Source of the DNA: CAYUDP01 sp964443725
GTDB lineage: Bacteria > Patescibacteriota > Minisyncoccia > Phycocordibacterales > JAKFXT01
Length of the DNA stretch: 40,056 nt
Direction of reading: 5' to 3'
Assembly: GCA_964443725.1 (NCBI GenBank)
Contig: CAYUDP010000005.1
Span: 1 to 40,056 of the forward strand
The position numbers and the translations under genes were made by a program. The notes beneath the pieces are model-generated. The model did no database searches. It had not been told where the DNA came from and saw only the letters and a list, made by a program, of their open reading frames with translations. This document shows, in pieces, positions 8,717 through 17,666 of this stretch (within the stretch, counting starts at the first letter, position 1; the number at the start of each line of letters is the position of its first letter).

Positions 8717-10684
8717 TTATTTTGTAACCGAACTTGCCCCACTGCCAAGACTATTAACATTAGAAACACGTATAGTTAGTGGTTGTTTTTTAACATTTAT
8801 CTCCGTATCAGTAAAGCTGTCCTTTGCTTTGAAGAAAACATAATCCGTAAGATCGGGAGTGGTCCCAACCTGATTTGCACTTGGAGTAAATCCGACTTTG
8901 AAAGAGATTTTTCTGCTAGGCTCGTTATTATAACCAACACCAGTCTTAACGTCACCCGCCTTCCATGTGACAACTCCAGACCCCTCGTTATAAGAAACAA
9001 CTTCGCTAGATGGGGTTACCTCACCTATAAACCTAACATAACGTGGCAAAACGGAAGAAACAGAAACATTACTAAGATCACTTGATGGGTTATTTATAGT
9101 CCAAGTAATAGTGTATGTGGTTTCTTTCTCAACTTTTGGTGGGATGGGTCCAGTATTGTTGAGGGCCCCATTAAAAGAAGCCTCGGACAAGAATTGCGCA
9201 GCCGAATCAATCTTAATTAACCTCTTGGCAACATTTGTAACTTCATCAGTAACATCAAGCTCATTTATTCTATTACCTTTCACATTGGCCGATAGCAATA
9301 TTTGTGGATTACCAGTATCAGTCAAAGGAATCCTAGGAGAAAGCACAAACTCAACATCTCCACCTTCCCCTGGGGCAAGCTCTGACAAACTCGGCAAAGA
9401 TGTTTTATCCCAAATAATAGTGTTACTTAGAGATTGATAGACTCCGTTTTTTACAGAAACAGCGGTTTTATCAAGCCCAGTACCAACTACTGATAACTTC
9501 AGGACGACATCAGTTACAGAAACGGGTAGATTGTTTATATATGAAAGCTTAACTTCTATATCACCATTGCTTTTTACAGATACTTCAGGGGAAGAATTAT
9601 TATTTATAGACAAATTTACCCCAATAAATGGTTTCTTAATAGCAATAGCACTCTTGTAGTTTACAAATTGAGTACTTATAGAGCTGTTAGCCATACCCTC
9701 TCCTATAAGACCTGAGGAGACCTCAAATGTTCGTTCATCCTCATTCTCGCCAGATAAAATGCCTTTTATATTGAAATGTCTCTCTCCTCCTTGTGGTATA
9801 TCTCCCAAAACAAAGAAATCATTTGCCGAGGTGGCAGGTGTTATATCTGAAGATTTGTACGAAAACCCAAGAGGATATTTTACTTTCACCCCAACATTTT
9901 TCAAAATTTCAGGAGCATTTGATCTTATTGATATTGATATTGGAACGACTTGCCCGCTTGATATCTCTGTCGGCATGTCAACCTTAAAGGAAACTGGACT
10001 CGACTGTATAGTCACATCATAAAAAAATTCTTTTGTATAAACACTATTTGAGTTTGGGATTCTATAGTCAATAGCAAATTTTATTTTGGATACTGATTTC
10101 TCATCCCCAAAAAGTATAGCTTCGATTCTTTTGTGAACAACTTCACCTGGTTTTATATATCCAACTAAAATTCTATCTCTCGGCATTTCTATTTCTGGAT
10201 TTTCACTATTGTGTGTACCTTGAGGATATTCAACAGTTAGGACAGTGCCTGATAATTCTACTTTGTTGTTATTAACAATCGATAAATCGAGGGCAAACCT
10301 GTCCCCCGCAGGAATAGAAACTGGACCAGTCATTTTCACCTCTATATTCTGAGGAGAAACAAAAGGGTCTCCACTAACAAATTTCAAATATGTATAGAAA
10401 GCAGCACCGGAAAAAAATATGAAAGAAAAAATAAAAAACATTATTGGAAAGGAATCATGCATTACAGAATTTTTAAATTTGTCTTTTACTTTCGTCATAA
10501 TATTTTCTTTTTTTTCTGGAAAAATTTTTGCCTCTTCTGGAACTTCATGAACGAAATCCGTCGGCAAATCAGCCTCACTTTTTTGTGAAAGTCTATGCTC
10601 CCTAAACGTAGCATCGCTTTTATTCCCTCTTGAATAAAGCGAATCTTGAAGTCTACCTAGGCGGTCCAAACCGTCATTTTCCAT
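8717..10684 (-). CDS. Membrane-anchored protein with extracellular Ig/DUF11-like domains
   Basis: The 655-residue protein has a charged cytoplasmic N-terminus of about 80 residues, one transmembrane helix (FPIMFFIFSFIFFSGAAFYTYL, about 80-101), and a long beta-rich extracellular part. At least four immunoglobulin-like repeats of the DUF11/CARDB type are visible, with recurring phrases such as DLSIVNNNKVELSGTVLTVEYP, NNLPVSVTDVVLKLSV and TWTINNPSSDLSNVSVSSVLP. Function is unknown; a cell-envelope structural or adhesive role is inferred. It lies between recO and glyS in a tight minus-strand block, which suggests constitutive expression with housekeeping genes. Confidence 0.75.
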   Translation of the reverse strand: MENDGLDRLGRLQDSLYSRGNKSDATFREHRLSQKSEADLPTDFVHEVPEEAKIFPEKKENIMTKVKDKFKNSVMHDSFPIMFFIFSFIFFSGAAFYTYLKFVSGDPFVSPQNIEVKMTGPVSIPAGDRFALDLSIVNNNKVELSGTVLTVEYPQGTHNSENPEIEMPRDRILVGYIKPGEVVHKRIEAILFGDEKSVSKIKFAIDYRIPNSNSVYTKEFFYDVTIQSSPVSFKVDMPTEISSGQVVPISISIRSNAPEILKNVGVKVKYPLGFSYKSSDITPATSANDFFVLGDIPQGGERHFNIKGILSGENEDERTFEVSSGLIGEGMANSSISTQFVNYKSAIAIKKPFIGVNLSINNNSSPEVSVKSNGDIEVKLSYINNLPVSVTDVVLKLSVVGTGLDKTAVSVKNGVYQSLSNTIIWDKTSLPSLSELAPGEGGDVEFVLSPRIPLTDTGNPQILLSANVKGNRINELDVTDEVTNVAKRLIKIDSAAQFLSEASFNGALNNTGPIPPKVEKETTYTITWTINNPSSDLSNVSVSSVLPRYVRFIGEVTPSSEVVSYNEGSGVVTWKAGDVKTGVGYNNEPSRKISFKVGFTPSANQVGTTPDLTDYVFFKAKDSFTDTEINVKKQPLTIRVSNVNSLGSGASSVTK

Positions 10685-10728
10685 AATATGTGATTATATC
10701 ACGAGAATTTATTAAAATTTATAAAATA

Positions 10729-11325
10729 CTAGTAAACATTCGCGGAATACATCCCCTCTCTAACCAACTCCTCAATAACCATCCTCTTATCAAGAGCCTC
10801 AAAAAGATATCTACTATCATCAAAACTCTCATAGGGTATCTTGGGTACAGACTCGCTTGGTATATAACCCAATATAGACAATAATTCTGCTGTCAAAACA
10901 ACCTCAATTAGATCTATTTCTCTATCAGTATAACGATCGTGTAATGTCAAATTCTTGTGGATAAAATCCAAAAATTTAAATATTCGATCATCACGACTTT
11001 CTCCAGAGATAAGTCTTTCTAATAAATCAATGATTCTTATAGCTAAAAGATAGGCTCTTTTTCTCTTTATAAAATTTTTCCACGGCAAATCTTTAGATTC
11101 TGAACCGACAATTTTCCAATACTCTTTACCCCTCACAAGAGAAACTTGAGAATAAGCCCCCCAGATAAGAGCTGGTCTCAATTTTGATTTTTCTTTTCTT
11201 GCTCCATTTGAATAAGCAAAGACCATACCAAACTCACGAGTATAGAGTTTATAAAAAGCATCGTTCTCACCTTTTGGGTAAACCCCCAAAATGAAGCATT
11301 CTGTTTCGTACCTGTGATATTTCAT
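10729..11325 (-). CDS. recO: DNA repair protein RecO
   Basis: RecO, with RecR and RecF, loads RecA onto SSB-coated DNA. The N-terminal OB fold is recognisable (YETECFILGVYPKGENDAFYKLYTREFGMVFAYSNGARKEKSKLRPAL), followed by the helical domain (LLAIRIIDLLERLISGES). At 198 residues it is shorter than E. coli RecO and has no visible Cys4 zinc module. The start overlaps the ileS stop by 1 nt, implying translational coupling. Its usual partner site, the SSB acidic tip, is present in the ssb fragment of this window. Confidence 0.88.
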   Translation of the reverse strand: MKYHRYETECFILGVYPKGENDAFYKLYTREFGMVFAYSNGARKEKSKLRPALIWGAYSQVSLVRGKEYWKIVGSESKDLPWKNFIKRKRAYLLAIRIIDLLERLISGESRDDRIFKFLDFIHKNLTLHDRYTDREIDLIEVVLTAELLSILGYIPSESVPKIPYESFDDSRYLFEALDKRMVIEELVREGMYSANVY

Positions 11326-14300
11326 TATTTCAAAACTTCAATAGAAACATTCCACCTTGTCTTTGATTCCTCAACAAGGGCTCCTGACCCTATCGTAACT
11401 TCTTTTGCATTAACGGATTTCAATATTTGAGTTCGATAAGTATTGAGCACCCCTTCTAGGTCTACCCCCCCACTTACAGATATAGAGATCTGATCTGACG
11501 GAGAAAGATTCATAGACTTCCTTTCGTCTTGAACTATTCTTATAAAATCCCTCATGTCTCCCTCCATTTTTAACTCTGGAGTAATATTCGTATCCAACAA
11601 AATATCCTCACTTAGATTAATATTGTACTCAACCTCCTTTACATTGACTTCATCTTTTATGATATCTGTAAGCTCTTTGGACAATTCTGGCACCTTAAGA
11701 GAAAGGGTTTTTAATGGTTGCCTTACCTTTATCCCTGACCTTGATCTAAGTTCAAGAGCTAAAGATACAAGTCTTCTAACCTCCTTCATTTTAAGCAACA
11801 GCTCTTCATCATAAGCACCATATTTTGGCCAATCTTCTAAATGAACGCTCTCTTTATCACTTAAAGTCTTTGTTTTCTGATAAACGTAATCAGAAACAAA
11901 AGGTACAAACGGCGCTACGCATTTAGAAAACTCCCTAAGAACAAACCTGAGTGTCCTCGTTGCTTCTATCCCATCTTCTTCAATGCTTTTCAATCTTTCA
12001 CGTGATCTTCTTACATACCATATAGATAGATCGTCAACAAAATCACCTACTTCCCTTGTTGCCTTATCAATCTCATATTTATCCAAACTATTTTCTATTG
12101 TCTCCTTTGTTTTATAAAGCAAAGAAAGTATCCATCGATCCAAAACATTTTTACTCTCAGTGGCCCTGTTTAGATCGTCATCATTGGAATTATCTTTATA
12201 CAAAGTTAAAAATGAAAGTACATTTGTTAACCTTCCCACAACTTTACTTGCCACCTCTTGAACTCCCCTTTCGCTGAAAGCCAAATCTTCTGACTTTACC
12301 GCTGATGAGGAAAGCAAGTAGTAACGCATCGAATCAGCGCCATACTTTGCAACAACTTCCATTGGGTCTGGATAATTCTTTAACCTCTTACTCATTTTCT
12401 GGCCATCTTCAGCAAGAAGTGTCCCATTTACAACAACACTTCTGTAAGGAGTTTCCCCGAAAAGTGCCACCCCCAAAACAATAAGAGAGTAAAACCAGCC
12501 CCTTGTTTGATCCAAACCCTCAGCAATAAAATTCGCCGGATAGCCGACACCCTTTTTGGGGTTAAAACTATCCATGGGCTCACCTATAAAGCCATGTTCA
12601 GCATAGGGCATCGCTCCAGACTCAAACCAACAATCAAAAACATCCGATATTCTATAAAGCCTATCCCCCTTTTCTCCGAAGACTTCGAGCTCATCGATTC
12701 CAGGTTTATGATAATCTCTTTCAAAGTTTTCATCATGAGGCAATGGAATAAAATCTAGTTCTTTCAATTCTGCATTATCAATAAATTCTTTTTCGTTTTT
12801 CATCTTTACCGCTTCCTTGGCATTTAATCCCAAAGCTACTGATTGAAGAAGCCAGAGCGGTGATTCATGAGAAACAACCAAAATATTCTTGCCCTCAAAT
12901 TTTTCCTCAAGTTCATATATAAACTCACCCAACCTCTTCTTTATGTCAGAATATGTTTCTTCACCATTTTCTTTAGTAAATCTCTCTAGAAAATTCTTAA
13001 AGTATCCTTCGTAATCCTTTATAGTCTTATTCTGTAGCATTCCGCCTTTGACTTCACTTAACCTTTTGTCTTCCTTGAAATCCCCACTAAACCCAAGTTC
13101 ATCTTTGATAATCAAAGCTGTCTCCTTGGCACGCAAAAGTGGTGAATGGAAAATAACATCAATATTTTTTTCTTTTATCTCTTTTGCCACTTCAACAACC
13201 TGCTTTTTCCCATTATCAGTTAGATGATTATCTTTATTTCCATCACCATCAAGAAAACCCTCCACATTTGACTTGGCCTCACCATGTCGGACCATAAAAT
13301 ATTTATTTTTAGATTTCTTTAAATGACTTCTTAATTCATCTCCATTACCAACAACAAGAGTTTCTTTACCATCTTTTGACATCCAAACTGGAATAGGTGC
13401 ACCCCAAAAACGTGCTCTTGATATAGCCCAATCCCTAGCTTCAGACAACCAATTGCCAAACCTATACTTTCCTATATTCTCTGGAACCCAAAGTATTTTC
13501 TCATTTTCTTTGACCAATTTATCTCTAAAGTCAGTCACCTTAACAAACCAAGAGGCCGAAGCGTAATTTAAAAGTGGAGTATCACAACGCCAACAATGCG
13601 GGTAGCTGTGAATTAGCTTCTCCTTATGGACAAGGACTCCTTTTTTTGCCAAATATTTTATAATCTCAACGTCAGTATCTGTATGATCTATTTCTTCCTT
13701 CTTATTATCCTTTGGTTTAACCAACAGTCCATCAAAATCCTTAACTTTATTGGTAAACTTCCCGTCATTGCCAACATGAAAAATTAATGGCAACTTCTCT
13801 TCAATCGACAACTCAAGATCATCTTCACCAAAAGCTGGCGCGATATGCACCACCCCGGTACCATCATCAGCCGTCACATACTCCGCACCATAAACCTTCC
13901 AAGCATTTTCCTTATTATCCAGATTTTCTTCCAAAAAATAATCAAAAATAGGTTCATATGAAGCCCCAATAAGTTTCCTACCAGAAAAACTCTCAGTAAC
14001 ACTCTTTATTTCACCCAATTTTTCACTTATATTAGCCAATCTATCTTTGGCTAAAATATAAATACTCTCAACCCCATCTTTACTCACTAAAACTTCGACA
14101 TACTCAAGGTCAGGATTTACCGCAAGTGCCACGTTCCCTGGCAAAGTCCATGGTGTGGTAGTCCATGCTAAAAGATATTTATTTTCTTCTTCCTTTAATT
14201 TGAATTTAACATATACAGATATATCCGATATATCCTTATACCCCTGATTGACTTCAAAATTTGAAAGGGTTGTCCCACATCTAGGACAAAGATGCATTGC

Positions 14301-14846
14301 TTTGAATCCCTTGTATATCAATCCTTTGTCGTACAAGCTCTTAAAGACCCACCAAACAGACTCAGTAAAAGAAGGATCCATAGTTCTGTAGTCGTCATCC
14401 ATATCAACAAACCTCCCCAATCTTGGAACAATTCTCTTCCATTCGTCAGCATAGCGCATCACCCTTGATCTTGCTTCGTCATTAAACTTACCGACACCCA
14501 TTTCGATGATGTCAGCCTTGCCTTTAAGCCCGAGCTCCTTTTCTATTTCATTTTCAAGTGGAAGGCCATGACAATCCCAACCCCACTTTCTTCTTATCTT
14601 GTTACCCTTCATCACTTGGTATCTAGGAATAACATCTTTTATAGTTCCAGCTAAAATATGCCCATAGTGTGGCAAACCTGTTGCAAATGGAGGTCCATCA
14701 TAAAATACGAATTGTCCATCACCTTTATTTTCTGATTTCTTAAAGATTTCATTTTTATTCCAAAATTCCAAAACATCTTCTTCTCTTTTAGAATATTCGC
14801 TTTTTGAATCACTGTTTTGTGAATCTTTGCCCATACAATCAAACAT
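11325..14846 (-). CDS. ileS: Isoleucyl-tRNA synthetase with internal histidine-phosphatase domain
   Basis: This class I synthetase charges tRNA-Ile. The 1173-residue protein shows LPHYGHILAGT (HIGH, about 59-63), the CP1 editing domain (LLAWTTTPWTLPGNVALAVNP, DDGTGVVHIAPAFGEDD), KMSK at about 817-820, and the anticodon domain. Unusually, between GAPIPVW (about 482-488) and the DVFDCWFESG segment (about 735) lies a complete histidine-phosphatase (phosphoglycerate-mutase-like) domain, about 515-695. It carries MVRHGEA (catalytic His521), SPLLRAKETA (Arg572), LSEVKGG (Glu598) and VVSHESP (His660). The gene is read straight through with no frameshift. The ATG at 14846 follows TAGGA. I infer a true fusion; what the phosphatase acts on is unknown. 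Confidence 0.95.
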   Translation of the reverse strand: MFDCMGKDSQNSDSKSEYSKREEDVLEFWNKNEIFKKSENKGDGQFVFYDGPPFATGLPHYGHILAGTIKDVIPRYQVMKGNKIRRKWGWDCHGLPLENEIEKELGLKGKADIIEMGVGKFNDEARSRVMRYADEWKRIVPRLGRFVDMDDDYRTMDPSFTESVWWVFKSLYDKGLIYKGFKAMHLCPRCGTTLSNFEVNQGYKDISDISVYVKFKLKEEENKYLLAWTTTPWTLPGNVALAVNPDLEYVEVLVSKDGVESIYILAKDRLANISEKLGEIKSVTESFSGRKLIGASYEPIFDYFLEENLDNKENAWKVYGAEYVTADDGTGVVHIAPAFGEDDLELSIEEKLPLIFHVGNDGKFTNKVKDFDGLLVKPKDNKKEEIDHTDTDVEIIKYLAKKGVLVHKEKLIHSYPHCWRCDTPLLNYASASWFVKVTDFRDKLVKENEKILWVPENIGKYRFGNWLSEARDWAISRARFWGAPIPVWMSKDGKETLVVGNGDELRSHLKKSKNKYFMVRHGEAKSNVEGFLDGDGNKDNHLTDNGKKQVVEVAKEIKEKNIDVIFHSPLLRAKETALIIKDELGFSGDFKEDKRLSEVKGGMLQNKTIKDYEGYFKNFLERFTKENGEETYSDIKKRLGEFIYELEEKFEGKNILVVSHESPLWLLQSVALGLNAKEAVKMKNEKEFIDNAELKELDFIPLPHDENFERDYHKPGIDELEVFGEKGDRLYRISDVFDCWFESGAMPYAEHGFIGEPMDSFNPKKGVGYPANFIAEGLDQTRGWFYSLIVLGVALFGETPYRSVVVNGTLLAEDGQKMSKRLKNYPDPMEVVAKYGADSMRYYLLSSSAVKSEDLAFSERGVQEVASKVVGRLTNVLSFLTLYKDNSNDDDLNRATESKNVLDRWILSLLYKTKETIENSLDKYEIDKATREVGDFVDDLSIWYVRRSRERLKSIEEDGIEATRTLRFVLREFSKCVAPFVPFVSDYVYQKTKTLSDKESVHLEDWPKYGAYDEELLLKMKEVRRLVSLALELRSRSGIKVRQPLKTLSLKVPELSKELTDIIKDEVNVKEVEYNINLSEDILLDTNITPELKMEGDMRDFIRIVQDERKSMNLSPSDQISISVSGGVDLEGVLNTYRTQILKSVNAKEVTIGSGALVEESKTRWNVSIEVLK

Positions 14847-14880
14847 ATTAAAAATCCTATCATAGAGATCGGTTTAGGTA

Positions 14881-14903
14881 AAAAGGGCGCCTACTCGGCG
14901 CCC
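14881..14903 (-). terminator. Terminator overlapping the end of the gene at 14891
   Basis: A 7-bp GC-rich stem (GGCGCCC with GGGCGCC) with a 5-nt loop is followed on the minus strand by TTTTT. The stop codon of the gene at 14891-15187 overlaps the hairpin loop, so termination begins inside the coding sequence. Confidence 0.85.
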
Positions 14904-15187
14904 CCAAACTCCTCCCTCCCATAGATCCGGTAGAAATCGAAAAGTTTGGCGGGACTTAGCCAAACCCTGTACTCAAGGGAAGGAGCAACAACAAAAACAC
15001 TTCTATTGCTACCCCCTACAGTTTGAACAAGCTCACTGTAGCTCTCTGGTATATCAACCAAAGAAGCCAAAGTACCGTCTTTAAGATGATACGAATAAAA
15101 GACACTCGGCCTATAACGATAGAGTTCTCGTTTTTGGGCCTTTTCCCTACGTAACCGCGCCTTCTTATCTCGGCAGACCCTCATCAT
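14891..15187 (-). CDS. Small basic protein of unknown function
   Basis: I do not recognise a family. From the ATG at 15187, which overlaps the TGA of the upstream gene, the product is 98 residues. It starts MMRVCRDKKARLRREKAQKRELYRYRP, a strongly basic segment that could bind nucleic acid. A more mixed region ends in LSPAKLFDFYRIYGREEFGGAE. Base composition is richer in G and C than argS or ileS on either side. It is probably translated by coupling to the upstream small Cys-containing gene. Confidence 0.6.
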   Translation of the reverse strand: MMRVCRDKKARLRREKAQKRELYRYRPSVFYSYHLKDGTLASLVDIPESYSELVQTVGGSNRSVFVVAPSLEYRVWLSPAKLFDFYRIYGREEFGGAE

Positions 15188-15381
15188 TGATATGATCTCC
15201 AAAAAAATCCCCGTGAATCATACAGAACCTTGGACTTACCACCGCCAGATGCAGGTTCCACTAGCACCGGAAACCCAAATCTAGCAATGAAGGCGACCGC
15301 GCAGTAGACACTATCAATATTCACAACTGGAAGTCGGCAAAATCCACAGGACACTTGTCTTTCCTTAAGACGAGGCTTCAT
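15184..15381 (-). CDS. Small cysteine-containing protein of unknown function
   Basis: A 65-residue product starting at the ATG at 15381, preceded by GGAG; an earlier in-frame TTG is less likely. It contains VSCGFCRLPVVNIDSVYC, a CxxC plus a further Cys that might bind zinc, and a conserved-looking end PVLVEPASGGGKSKVLYDSRGFFWRSYQ. Its TGA overlaps the ATGATG of the following gene, typical of a two-gene coupled unit. No family recognised. Part of the set of GC-richer genes set among AT-rich core genes. Confidence 0.6.
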   Translation of the reverse strand: MKPRLKERQVSCGFCRLPVVNIDSVYCAVAFIARFGFPVLVEPASGGGKSKVLYDSRGFFWRSYQ

Positions 15382-15446
15382 CTTCAATCTCCCAAAGATT
15401 CACACTGAAAAATAGACTAAACCTATATGAAACCCAAGTCAAACGA

Positions 15447-17138
15447 CTACATCCTATCTGGTGTATTAATCCCAAGAACCATTAATCCATTTTTTATAAC
15501 CCTTGAAACAGATAGTGCCACTGCCAAATGAAAATCTTCCTGTTCTCCGCCAATTATTTTATTTTGGGCATAGAAATTATTAAACAAAGATGAGACACCT
15601 AATAAATAAGTAACTATTTTTTGTGGTGAATTAGACAAAGTTGCTTCTTCTAACTCTTTTTCAAACCTGAAAAGCACCCTCGCCACCTGTGGCACAAACA
15701 CAATTCCATCACTCTTAAAATGTACGCCACTTTCATCCACCCCTGCCTTATTCAAAACTGATTTGGCACGAACTGAAGCATATTGCAAATAAGGACCAGA
15801 ATCTCCATCAAGAGACACAGATTTGTTTATATCAAAAATAATATCTTTTCCTGGGGAAGATTTGAGTATTGAATACTTGATTGCCCCAATGGCAATATCT
15901 TCAATAGTCTTTTCCTTATCAGTAAATTCTCTGTCTGACATTTTTTCTTTAACGGAAGATTTTATAGATTCAAAAATTTCATCGAAAGTCACAACATCCC
16001 CTGTTCTTGAAGACATCTTGCCAGATGGTAGCATCATCATCCCGTGAGGTATATGAATTGTTTTCTGTGCAAGCTCTGGATATACATCCAACATAGCTCT
16101 TTTAACTACATTAAAATATTCTTTAACTTCATTTGCCGTAACAACAATCGAGACATCATACGGATATGAATTGTATTTCATCTTTGCCAAACCAAGCTCC
16201 TTGGCTTCATATGTTGGCAGACCAAGAGAATTTATAAAAACCCTATTATGAAGGCTGTGCTTTTCGCCTTCATATATAACTGCTCCTTCTGATTTTATAA
16301 ATACTCCTTTATCTAAAAATTCCTCAACAACCTTCTTGCCGAAAATTGCCGTCTCACTTTCAAAAAAATAAAAATCAAACTTAGTCCCCAAAACCTGATA
16401 GATATTTTCAAAATATTGAAGAGAAGCCTGTCTGCCTTCATCATATATTTCACTAACTTTTTCATCACTGCGTTCATATATTTGCGTATTTATTAGAGCA
16501 ATTTCCTTTTTCGCTTCTTCATCTTCCCTATTTGCTTTCGCCCCAAAAGCATATGCTCTACCCATTATCTCAACCTGTCCCAAAACGGGAGCTCCAAAAA
16601 ACTCATCCTCCACATCCATTTTTATTATTCCATATATAGCCATAGCTACATGAAGACCTACATCCCCCTGATAACAAGCTCGTACGACGTTTGCTCCCTG
16701 CGATTCATACAAACGAGAGAGGCTCTCGCCTATTGTATTTGTCATTAAGTGTCCAATATGAAAAGACTTAAAAGGATTTGGGTCTGTATACTCTATTATT
16801 ATCTTCTTGTCTTTTAAGATTCCGCTCCTACCATAATAATCGTTTGAGATTATTTCTCTTATATTACCGACAAAAAAATCTTTACTCAAAGTGATGTTTA
16901 CAAAACCCGGAGCAACAACCTCAACATGGCCAATCTCAGGCAGAGAAATTGACATGATTTTATTCTTCAAATCTTCTGCAACCAACATAGGGTCTCTGCC
17001 TTCACTCTTTGCAATCGATAAAGCAGAGTTCGAGTACAAATCACCGAAATCCGCATGCACCGGAAAATCCAAATGAAATTTTTCAACCTTAAAACCAAGG
17101 GTTTCAGCAAGTTTATTTTTTAATTCAAAATATGACAT
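15447..17138 (-). CDS. argS: Arginyl-tRNA synthetase
   Basis: This class I synthetase charges tRNA-Arg and needs tRNA for amino-acid activation. The 563-residue protein has the N-terminal Add-1 region, DPNPFKSFHIGHLMTNTIGESLSR (HIGH), and the KMSKS equivalent PSGKMSSRTGDVV. The C-terminal DALR anticodon-binding domain begins near SGPYLQYASVRAKSVLNKAG and ends LMVLGINTPDRM. Length and motifs are normal. AT-rich, like the other core genes. Confidence 0.97.
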   Translation of the reverse strand: MSYFELKNKLAETLGFKVEKFHLDFPVHADFGDLYSNSALSIAKSEGRDPMLVAEDLKNKIMSISLPEIGHVEVVAPGFVNITLSKDFFVGNIREIISNDYYGRSGILKDKKIIIEYTDPNPFKSFHIGHLMTNTIGESLSRLYESQGANVVRACYQGDVGLHVAMAIYGIIKMDVEDEFFGAPVLGQVEIMGRAYAFGAKANREDEEAKKEIALINTQIYERSDEKVSEIYDEGRQASLQYFENIYQVLGTKFDFYFFESETAIFGKKVVEEFLDKGVFIKSEGAVIYEGEKHSLHNRVFINSLGLPTYEAKELGLAKMKYNSYPYDVSIVVTANEVKEYFNVVKRAMLDVYPELAQKTIHIPHGMMMLPSGKMSSRTGDVVTFDEIFESIKSSVKEKMSDREFTDKEKTIEDIAIGAIKYSILKSSPGKDIIFDINKSVSLDGDSGPYLQYASVRAKSVLNKAGVDESGVHFKSDGIVFVPQVARVLFRFEKELEEATLSNSPQKIVTYLLGVSSLFNNFYAQNKIIGGEQEDFHLAVALSVSRVIKNGLMVLGINTPDRM

Positions 17139-17178
17139 TTCTCCTACAATATCAAAAAAAGCTTAAGGTAGGAATAAG

Positions 17179-17601
17179 TTATACTCCGGTACTCCCAAAT
17201 CCACCACTACCCCTACCTGTCTCCTCCAAATTACTTACTTCGTCAAATTCAGCCTGCTCAACTTTTTGGATCAACATTTGAGCGACTTTATCACCTTTTT
17301 TAAATACGTATTTATCTTTACCTATATTCGTTAAACCAACTAATATTTCACCTCTATAAGTAGCATCGACAACTCCTGCAACAACCTTAATTGAATTTCT
17401 ACAAGCCAAGCCACTTTTATCCCAAATAAGACCAACAAAACCATCAGGTATATGCATTGATATACCGGTCTTTATTTTTACTACTTCAAATGGAAAAACT
17501 TCGGTTTCTTCATGAGCATACAAATCCATTCCAGCATCAAATTCATGGGAATAAGTTGGTATTTTGGAATCCTCATTTAATTTCTTTATTTTTATTTTCA
17601 T
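17179..17601 (-). CDS. dut: dUTP diphosphatase
   Basis: It hydrolyses dUTP to dUMP and pyrophosphate, keeping uracil out of DNA and supplying thymidylate synthase. All five trimeric dUTPase motifs are visible in 140 residues: AGMDLYA, DKSGLA, GVVDATYRGEI (catalytic Asp), GDKVAQMLI, and the glycine-rich C-terminal arm RGSGGFGSTG. It lies between argS and a dCTP-deaminase-like gene, with thyA next, so dUMP supply and dTMP synthesis are encoded together. Confidence 0.97.
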   Translation of the reverse strand: MKIKIKKLNEDSKIPTYSHEFDAGMDLYAHEETEVFPFEVVKIKTGISMHIPDGFVGLIWDKSGLACRNSIKVVAGVVDATYRGEILVGLTNIGKDKYVFKKGDKVAQMLIQKVEQAEFDEVSNLEETGRGSGGFGSTGV

Positions 17602-17627
17602 TACAAAATATTATCATAAAAAGAAAA

Positions 17628-17649
17628 GTCCGGCGCCGTAGCGCCGGAC
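17628..17649 (-). terminator. Terminator of the dCTP-deaminase-like gene
   Basis: A 9-bp perfect GC stem (GTCCGGCGC with GCGCCGGAC) with a 4-nt loop is followed on the minus strand by TTTTCTTTTT. It separates the GC-richer deaminase gene from AT-rich dut. Confidence 0.9.
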
Positions 17650-17666
17650 CAGAGACCCGCAACTCT

